Assembly (NCBI GenBank): GCA_023419515.1
Contig: JAEZXW010000007.1
Coordinates: 1-20,571 of the forward strand
Origin: Actinomycetes bacterium
GTDB taxonomy: Bacteria > Actinomycetota > Coriobacteriia > Coriobacteriales > JAEZXW01
Reading direction: 5' to 3'
Length of the DNA stretch: 20,571 nt
Shown here: one piece after another, positions 15,128-20,571 of the stretch
How the letters are laid out: each line of letters opens with the position of its first letter
How positions within the stretch are numbered: position 1 is the stretch's first letter
Position numbers and translations under genes: made by a program
Notes under the pieces: generated by a model
Told to the model about the DNA's origin: nothing
The model's database searches: none
What the model saw: the letters and a program-made list of their open reading frames with translations, nothing else

Positions 15128-15179
15128 AAGCCTCTCACTTTGTAGCTGATGTAACGTCATCATAAACCGTGAGAGGCTT
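15128..15179. terminator. Bidirectional terminator between converging genes
   Basis: AAGCCTCTCAC (15128-15138) and GTGAGAGGCTT (15169-15179) form a perfect 11-base-pair stem. An inner hairpin TGATG/CATCA (15147-15162) lies in the loop. On the - strand the stem is followed by TTTTT (complement of 15125-15129), so it is strongest for the surface-protein gene. On the + strand the tail TTAGTTGTTTT is weaker but usable for the ABC operon. Confidence 0.88.
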
Positions 15180-15207
15180 AGTTGTTTTGGGCAACGCTTA
15201 TAAATAG

Positions 15208-18200
15208 TTATGAGTCGTGTTTATTTTTTCTTCGGTGAATAATCCGGCTTACTGTAAGGCTTATAAGTGCTGCAAGGCTTGTTCCGACAGCAAGACCCAT
15301 GGAGGCGTTATCGCCCGTGCGAGGAATCCGATCCACCTGCTTTGATCGAACAGGTTTTTTGGTGTCCTGGTCAAGCACGGGTGCTTCTGGTTGCGGTGTT
15401 TTAGGTGTGGTGTCAAAACTGTCTTCTGGAGTGGGAGCCTCAGGCTTGCTGTCAGGATCTGGAGCAGGAGTCTCTGGCTCGCTACCAGGATCTGGAGTAG
15501 GGGTTTCTGGCTCACTACCAGGATCTGGTGCGGGAACTTCAGGTTCACCACTGGGATCTGGCGTAGGAACTTGAGGCTCAGGATCGGTTGGATCAATAGG
15601 AGCCGGTTCAGGCTCTGGCTGAGGATCAGGTGTTACTTTGATTTTTTCAAGAATAACAGTTCCGTGCTCACCGGGCTTAAGCGTGAGTTTTGCCCCTTCA
15701 CTGTCCGCTAATTTATAACCTTCGGGTAACGGTATGGCGCTAAAGTCGATATCTTCCTTTTCAGATGGTTTAGTGCTGCGCTTTTCTACTTTCAAGACTG
15801 TGTTATTGGCAGCATCCTTATATTCCAGTGTGGTTTCAACTTTGACTGCAGTTCGTTTAACTTTCAACTTAATATCTTTGTCGGTAAGCATCAGATCTGC
15901 TGGTATTGCATCGAGAGCTTCTGGATCAAGTAGCTCATAAGTATAGTCCTGGTCAATTTGAGAGAGGTCAGGGCTATCTTGTGCAGATAGTTCTTCCTTA
16001 TAACGACCCTGTGCGCTCATAGCAGTAAATGCCTGTTTTTCAGCATCGGTATACTCTTGAGGATCTATGGTCATGCTTTGCTCATCAACGAGTTCATAGG
16101 TGTAACTTACTGTCAAGGGTTTTCCTTGGAGCTTCACCGTTGTAGGCGCCTCATGAGTTCCAGATCCAGGGGTGATTAAGAAAGCATCACCACCCTGTTC
16201 AAAAACATAATGTTCGGGCAGTTTGCTCGCAACATTAATAGGGTCTTTTTCACTTGGCTTGGTCTTGAGTACAAATTCTGCAAGTGGTTTTCCATCTTGA
16301 CCCACAAAGCGCACGTGGGTTTGTACAATGAGAGGCGTGCGTTTAATCCTAATTGCGCGTGCAATATCACCGATCATATTTTCTGAGCTGATGTTTTCAT
16401 AGGCTTCTGGAGTTAACAGCTCATACGTGTAGTCCTGATCAATGGTTGTAAAATCTGGCTGTGCCAAAGCATTAGTGGCTTGCTTATATCGAGCTTGCTG
16501 TTGGACATCCTGAAAAACTGCTCGTTCTTTATTACTCATGCTTGATGGATCAATGCTTTTGCCCGTCTCATCTACAAGTTGATAATGCCAGCTTATGGTT
16601 ATGGGTTTTCCTTGCAACAAGATGACCACATCATCACCAGGGGTGACCTGAAGCTTTGCATCCTCACCGGGCATCAATTCGTACATGCTTGGGAGTTCTT
16701 GGGCGCTGATAGTAATTGGATCAGTATCAGAAGGCTTATTAGTAAAGGTAAGGGTCTTGAGCACCTCCTGATTTGCCGCATCCTTGAATTGAACACGAGT
16801 TCCCACCTGATGCTCTGCTCGCTTGAGTTGGATTACAATCTCTTTTGATGCCGTCATGTTCTCAGCCGTAATTGGCTCAGTTGCTTTTGGATTGATAAGC
16901 TCATAGCTGTAATCAGGTGAGATCTTATTAAAATCTACTGGCATAAATGCTGGTTGTGCTTGTTTGTATCGCACCGTTTTAACCACAGGTGCAAAAGCTT
17001 GTTTTTCTGATTCAGTAAGCTCTGCATCAGAGAGAGGTGTTCCTGCGGCAGACTGGATTGCATAGCGATAAGTGAGTTTCAAAGACTCACCTTCAAGTTT
17101 GACGCTTGAGTGTGTGCCAGGCTCGAGTGTAAGTTTATCTTTTTCTCCAGCAGCTAAAACATAGTGCTCAGGGATTTGATCAGTGCTAACTACAATCTTA
17201 TCTTTTTGGCTTGGCTTAGTTGTGAAGTTCAGCTTATGAAGCTCAGCTCCCGTTTCTGAATCAATAAAGCGAAGGCTCGTTTCAATCTGTTTTTCAGTTC
17301 GTTTGATCGTGACTGCTCGATTTTGACTCTGCGTCATATCCTCTGCAGGGATTGCATCAAAAGCATCAGGATTGACAATCTCATAACTAAAGTCTTCAGA
17401 AATATTATCCAGTGTAGGTGGGGTAGTGGCAGGTAAGTTTTCCTGATAACGACCTGTGCGATTGATGGTCTTAAAGGCCTCGCGCTCTTGAGGCAGCATG
17501 TCAGCTTCGGTAATTTGAGTTCCTGCCCCATCAACAAGGGTGTAAGTATAGTTGACAGTGATAGGTTCGCCGCGCAGGATAAATTCAGTAACGCTACCTG
17601 GTTTAATTTGTTTCTTATTGTCTTGACCAGGGGCAAGCTCATAATGTTCAGGAATCAGATTCTCATCAAAAGCAATGGGGCTTGTTTGGCTCGGACGCGT
17701 CTCATAGTCTTTTGAAGCAAGCACGGTGCCAACGTTTTCTTGAATGAGTCTGACGGTTGTCTTTACCGTGATAGGCACACGGCGCAGCGTTACTGTCACC
17801 GTTTTGTCTTGAGTAAGGCTCAAGGGATCCAGCGGTTTAAGGCTATCTTGATCCACTAATTCATAGCGATAATCAATGTTTGGACTGATGGGCTGATCGG
17901 GTGCGGTGTAGTTTTCTTCATAGCGAGTAGAGATAATGTTATCGGCAAGAACCTGCTTTTCCTCGTCTGTGAGTGCGCTATCGGGGACTGAAGTGCTGTT
18001 TTCATCAATCACATCGTAGTGATAAGTTACCTGAACTGGCTTGCCAAGTGCTTTGAAAGTGGTCGTTTGACCGTAAGTTGCGCGTGCCTTATCACCATCA
18101 TTGAGCGCATTGGGATCAATGACATAGTTTTCTGGCGCACGCTTGGCAAAATCAAGATTTTTGAGGTCTTTCTCATTGAGTGCCAGACGTGTTGATGAGA

Positions 18201-19542
18201 GCTCGGTTCCATCAGCCTTCACAAAGCGAATAGTAGAAACCTGATTAAACTGGATGAGCATGATGTTGGGATCTTGATATCCAGTACCAGATAAACCACG
18301 GCGCTTGCCAACCGAAAATCCTGGCTGATTGATGTATCTATCCTCAAAGAATGAACGAGACGAGTGTCCCTGGTTTGATGCCTCCAAAGCGATATAACCT
18401 TTTGGTGCACCGGTAAGCGCGGTTATTGAGTCGTTTGCTACGACATAGTGTTTAACCGGAAGCTCGCGACTGATGATCTCTGAAAGACGCGCGTATTCTT
18501 GACCATACTGATTAAAAAAGCTTGCAACAATTTTAGGTGCGTTAAAGGTATAACCACGTGTGACGTTGCGGTTGTCAAATTTGTTTGGCTCCCAATAAAG
18601 CTCATTGTTAGTGGTATAGCCATTTTTGGTGTTGCCATAATAAAGTCCCCGCGAATGCGTGGTAAAAATCTGAGTAAGGTAGCCACCTAAAGAGTGCCCA
18701 GTGACTGAGAGATCTTTAATTGTATCGCGGCGGGCGTTAATGATTTTAGCGACATTAATTGCATCAGTTGCTTGATCTGGCCACAAGCCAATGCCAAGCT
18801 TGGTGTCCGCTCCAACATCAGCTGAACCAGCTGTGCCACGAATAGCAAGGATATACACCCCTTCTTTGAGGAAGGGTAGGGTCTTATTGGAAAACTTAAA
18901 AAGCGAAGCGTCAAAGCCAGAGTTGTTATGAAAGCTTTCTTGGCGGATCCAGTAAGGGCCCCACTCGCGATTCATGAGGCGATACTCCATTCGACCCTGA
19001 GCTTCACCATCTTTTTTGTAGAGTTCTGAGTCAGCTAGTGGACGGTTACCCTCAAGCACGCGATTGATGTATTTATCTTCACGATAGGTAAGCTCCTGAC
19101 CAATGATGGCGTCACGCTCACTGACATTCCAAGAGAGCGGATCGCTGTCAGCGTTATCGAGATAACCGTCACCGTCAGTGTCTTCAAAGCGAGGATGCGA
19201 CTTGTAGTAGATATAGGTTTTGCCGTTGAGTTCGTACGTGCCGATCTCATCTTTGTTGAGCACCCCGTCTTGATCATCGTCTGCATTAGGATCAAGTGGA
19301 CCGTAGTTAAAGAGCAGCGTATCGACGGTGCCATCCTCTAAGGTTATTTCACCAAATTTGATCTTGGCGGCACTTTCTGCCGTAAGCGGCTTAAAGCTTG
19401 CTGGCGGCGTGTCAGGCTGGGCAAAGGCTGTTTGCGGTGTAAGGCCGGTGTATGCAAGAGAAAGAAGGCCGGTCGCCGCTGCGGCAACGAGCAGGCTTCG
19501 TTTCAGGTTGAAACTCAAGTGATGAGAGGTTTCATGCTGCAT
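15208..19542 (-). CDS. Cell-wall-anchored lipase/adhesin with tandem repeats
   Basis: A secreted 1444-residue surface protein. Domains in order: signal peptide (KR then a hydrophobic run, probable cleavage after AFA, residue 41); two Asp-rich calcium-type motifs (DPNADDDQDG near 84-93, DTDGDGYLDN near 121-130); an α/β-hydrolase with GHSLGG, nucleophile Ser284, and probable Asp371 and His393 completing the triad in class 3 lipase order; five tandem units of about 160 residues and a sixth partial one (about 435-1300); a Pro-rich wall spacer with 11-residue repeats; and a sortase signal IPRTG (1406-1410), a hydrophobic segment and HRRKNKHDS. I start at the ATG ending at 19542, which has GAAAAGAG nearby; an ATG ten codons earlier has no ribosome site. 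Substrate is unknown; a Mbeg1-like (DUF2974) or lipase_3 family hydrolase is likely. Confidence 0.88.
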   Translation of the reverse strand: MQHETSHHLSFNLKRSLLVAAAATGLLSLAYTGLTPQTAFAQPDTPPASFKPLTAESAAKIKFGEITLEDGTVDTLLFNYGPLDPNADDDQDGVLNKDEIGTYELNGKTYIYYKSHPRFEDTDGDGYLDNADSDPLSWNVSERDAIIGQELTYREDKYINRVLEGNRPLADSELYKKDGEAQGRMEYRLMNREWGPYWIRQESFHNNSGFDASLFKFSNKTLPFLKEGVYILAIRGTAGSADVGADTKLGIGLWPDQATDAINVAKIINARRDTIKDLSVTGHSLGGYLTQIFTTHSRGLYYGNTKNGYTTNNELYWEPNKFDNRNVTRGYTFNAPKIVASFFNQYGQEYARLSEIISRELPVKHYVVANDSITALTGAPKGYIALEASNQGHSSRSFFEDRYINQPGFSVGKRRGLSGTGYQDPNIMLIQFNQVSTIRFVKADGTELSSTRLALNEKDLKNLDFAKRAPENYVIDPNALNDGDKARATYGQTTTFKALGKPVQVTYHYDVIDENSTSVPDSALTDEEKQVLADNIISTRYEENYTAPDQPISPNIDYRYELVDQDSLKPLDPLSLTQDKTVTVTLRRVPITVKTTVRLIQENVGTVLASKDYETRPSQTSPIAFDENLIPEHYELAPGQDNKKQIKPGSVTEFILRGEPITVNYTYTLVDGAGTQITEADMLPQEREAFKTINRTGRYQENLPATTPPTLDNISEDFSYEIVNPDAFDAIPAEDMTQSQNRAVTIKRTEKQIETSLRFIDSETGAELHKLNFTTKPSQKDKIVVSTDQIPEHYVLAAGEKDKLTLEPGTHSSVKLEGESLKLTYRYAIQSAAGTPLSDAELTESEKQAFAPVVKTVRYKQAQPAFMPVDFNKISPDYSYELINPKATEPITAENMTASKEIVIQLKRAEHQVGTRVQFKDAANQEVLKTLTFTNKPSDTDPITISAQELPSMYELMPGEDAKLQVTPGDDVVILLQGKPITISWHYQLVDETGKSIDPSSMSNKERAVFQDVQQQARYKQATNALAQPDFTTIDQDYTYELLTPEAYENISSENMIGDIARAIRIKRTPLIVQTHVRFVGQDGKPLAEFVLKTKPSEKDPINVASKLPEHYVFEQGGDAFLITPGSGTHEAPTTVKLQGKPLTVSYTYELVDEQSMTIDPQEYTDAEKQAFTAMSAQGRYKEELSAQDSPDLSQIDQDYTYELLDPEALDAIPADLMLTDKDIKLKVKRTAVKVETTLEYKDAANNTVLKVEKRSTKPSEKEDIDFSAIPLPEGYKLADSEGAKLTLKPGEHGTVILEKIKVTPDPQPEPEPAPIDPTDPEPQVPTPDPSGEPEVPAPDPGSEPETPTPDPGSEPETPAPDPDSKPEAPTPEDSFDTTPKTPQPEAPVLDQDTKKPVRSKQVDRIPRTGDNASMGLAVGTSLAALISLTVSRIIHRRKNKHDS
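15439..15570 (-). repeat. 33-bp tandem repeats coding the Pro-rich wall spacer
   Basis: Four consecutive 33-base units (15538-15570, 15505-15537, 15472-15504, 15439-15471 in reading order) encode variants of an 11-residue unit such as TPTPDPGSEPE. They form the proline-rich stalk that carries the protein through the peptidoglycan. Copy number in such repeats often varies between strains through slippage. Confidence 0.85.
15640..18240 (-). repeat. Five and a half protein repeats of about 160 residues
   Basis: Unit starts fall near 18239, 17768, 17288, 16809, 16327 and 15845, so the period is 470-482 bases; the last unit is only the first half. Each unit has two parts. The first shows TKPS, PEHYxL and a PG-x-V-x-L pattern; the second shows Y-x-Y-x-LVD, an EKQAF-like stretch, RYK, DYxYEL, and ends in KRT. 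Units have diverged, so this is an old duplication. The fold may be MucBP- or SHIRT-like, but I cannot assign a family. Confidence 0.8.
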
Positions 19543-19592
19543 GGAAGGTATCTCTTTTCTAGCTTGTCTCATATCATATTTCGGCTGGTCAG

Positions 19593-19624
19593 AAAGGGTG
19601 TTCCTGTACTTGATTCACCCCTTT
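19593..19624 (-). promoter_or_regulatory. Hairpin in the surface-protein mRNA leader
   Basis: On the - strand, AAAGGGGTG pairs with CACCCTTT (+ strand 19593-19600 with 19616-19624, one bulged G) around a 15-base loop. It lies about 50 bases before the start codon, within the predicted 5' leader. A stabilising or regulatory role is possible; nothing more can be said. Confidence 0.4.
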
Positions 19625-19673
19625 AGTTGTGCTGCCGGGGAAATGAAGCAAGATGCGTTCGTAGCAATCTTAA

Positions 19674-19706
19674 ATTTTAGCAGACGCGATTTTTTTCACT
19701 GCTAAA
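19674..19706 (-). promoter_or_regulatory. Extended -10 promoter with overlapping inverted repeat
   Basis: On the - strand TGCTAAAAT (+ strand 19674-19682) is an extended -10 element about 130 bases before the surface-protein start. No good -35 at 17 bases is seen; two TTGAC sequences lie further upstream (+ strand 19716-19732 region). The arms TTTAGCAG (19676-19683) and CTGCTAAA (19699-19706) form a perfect 8-base inverted repeat with a 15-base spacer, and one arm covers the -10. This is a candidate operator, perhaps for the LuxR-type regulator next door. It could also act as an RNA hairpin. Confidence 0.45.
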
Positions 19707-19754
19707 GTCAAGAATTAAGTAGGTCAACCAGGGAAAAATCACGCAGTTATAGCC

Positions 19755-19782
19755 GGGCGAGCGTTGCGCTCTCGCTGCGCCC
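19755..19782 (-). terminator. Possible weak terminator after the LuxR-type gene
   Basis: GGGCGAGCG (19755-19763) pairs with CGCT (19767-19770) and CGCCC (19778-19782), with a 7-base bulge, about 60 bases after the regulator stop. On the - strand a short T-run follows only about 15 bases later, so termination efficiency is doubtful and some read-through into the surface-protein gene is possible. The rest of the 301-base gap between the two genes holds only the promoter and leader hairpin listed separately. Confidence 0.35.
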
Positions 19783-19843
19783 TGTGCGATATCGTTGTTA
19801 TGCCTTGCTTTGATCTTCGACTTCGCGCCAATCGGGATCGACC

Positions 19844-20571
19844 TTAGTTTTTTTCGGTAAGCTCAATTCGAGAGTGCACATCGGTCTTGCGGTAGATGTT
19901 TCTCAAGTGCACTTTGAGTGTGCCCGAGGCGATGTCGAGCGCCTCGCAGATCTCACTGGTTTTGAGCTCCATGAGCACGAGGCGCAAGATCTCATGTTCG
20001 CGCCGTGAGAGTTGATAGGTGCTTGCAAGCTCAGCGGCAGCTTTTCGCGGGGTGATACGTTGATGTTGCAGCTGACTAGCGCAGGCAGGCTTGCCCGTGT
20101 ACCAGAGATGCTCAAAGTCGCTCTCGTTAAACAAGAAGAAAAACGCGATGAATGCTGCAAGGGTCAACAGCGCGATGATGATCTGCAGGCTGGTTTGCTG
20201 ATTGAGCGGCGGTGTTGTTGCCACGGTGCTACCGAGCGCGATACCAACGCCCATCATGATCAAGATAGCAGCATTACCGGTGGCGATGATGTGCGAGCAA
20301 TGTGCTTGATGTCTTCTCGTGAGTGAGATCAACAGTGCCCAGATTGCAATCGTAAAGATGACAAAGCCCGAGCCGGTGATGGCTCGTGAGACCGCCAGCG
20401 GCAGAGTGGAGCTTACCAAGAGCGGCAGGCTTACAACACCCACGATAAAAAGCAGCATAAACGGTCGATAAGCGCTCGTGATATTGGCCTCATGAAAGAA
20501 CAAGAAGACGAATATGCTAAGCGCCACCCCCGAGGCAAGCAGCCGTGCTAGTGCTTCAAGGTCGCCATGGG
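19844..20571 (-). CDS. Membrane-bound LuxR-family transcriptional regulator (5' end missing)
   Basis: Only the C-terminal part is in the window: the frame stays open to the right edge, so the GTG at 20527 need not be the start. The visible N-terminal portion has about five hydrophobic membrane segments, for example around PFMLLFIVGVVSLPLLV and IIIALLTLAAFIAFFFLF. The last 60 or so residues form a LuxR/GerE helix-turn-helix, recognised by LSRREHEILRLVL, then SEICEALDIASGTLKVHL, and finishing RKTDVHSRIEL. This architecture, a polytopic membrane domain fused to a LuxR helix-turn-helix, is common in Coriobacteriia. It probably senses an envelope or small-molecule signal. It lies upstream of the surface lipase/adhesin gene on the same strand, so that gene is the natural target candidate. 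Confidence 0.88.
   Translation of the reverse strand, partial: HGDLEALARLLASGVALSIFVFLFFHEANITSAYRPFMLLFIVGVVSLPLLVSSTLPLAVSRAITGSGFVIFTIAIWALLISLTRRHQAHCSHIIATGNAAILIMMGVGIALGSTVATTPPLNQQTSLQIIIALLTLAAFIAFFFLFNESDFEHLWYTGKPACASQLQHQRITPRKAAAELASTYQLSRREHEILRLVLMELKTSEICEALDIASGTLKVHLRNIYRKTDVHSRIELTEKN

Noticed and set aside
15250..15711. Open frames on the + strand and in other frames across the Pro-rich repeat
   Set aside because: The tandem 33-base repeat keeps all frames open; they are by-products of repetition.
19543..19572. Ten-codon longer start for the surface protein
   Set aside because: No ribosome site before it, and the later ATG gives a normal signal peptide length; not fully excluded.
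1..20571. CRISPR array, tRNA or rRNA genes, insertion sequences, prophage genes
   Set aside because: No repeat-spacer pattern, no cloverleaf or rRNA signature and no transposase or phage-like protein seen in the window.

Overview
The window looks like chromosomal DNA of a Gram-positive actinobacterium of mid GC content. The most likely group is Coriobacteriia, family Atopobiaceae (Atopobium/Lancefieldella type). This rests on the short NusG without the long N-terminal extension of many Actinobacteria, an actinobacterial-style RpoB/RpoC, a membrane-embedded LuxR-type regulator of the kind common in Coriobacteriia, and a sortase-anchored surface protein. The species assignment is an inference, not a database result.

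Layout. Bases 1-3512 carry nusG, rplK, rplA, rplJ and rplL, all on the + strand and in conserved order. The gaps between them hold folded RNA: two hairpins before rplA, a recognisable L10 leader with a terminator-like attenuator before rplJ, and a strongly folded rplJ-rplL spacer. A strong terminator follows rplL. A roughly 500-base spacer then ends in a good promoter (TTGACG, 17 bases, TATATT) with a 16-base perfect palindrome where an UP element would sit. This promoter drives rpoB and rpoC, which overlap by one base (TAATG) and end at a long terminator. The usual downstream rpsL-rpsG-fusA genes are absent here.

Bases 12106-15082 hold an AT-richer three-gene ABC export operon: two FtsX/MacB-like permeases and a LolD/MacB-like ATPase, each closely spaced or overlapping. 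A two-way terminator separates it from the converging - strand genes. These are a 1444-residue cell-wall-anchored lipase/adhesin and, upstream of it at the right edge, the C-terminal part of a membrane-bound LuxR-family regulator. The regulator may control the surface protein, whose own promoter has an extended -10 overlapped by an 8-base inverted repeat.

The most striking observation is at the C-terminus of RpoC. After the normal end of the β' fold there is a roughly 56-residue helix-hairpin-helix domain that aligns without gaps to the C-terminal domain of the RNA polymerase α subunit. It keeps the residues equivalent to E. coli α R265, N268, G296, K298 and E302, which contact UP-element DNA. 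An acidic tail of about 87 residues follows. If real, β' in this lineage carries an extra α-CTD-like DNA- or activator-binding module. The UP-element-like palindrome at the rpoBC promoter itself makes an autoregulatory link worth testing.
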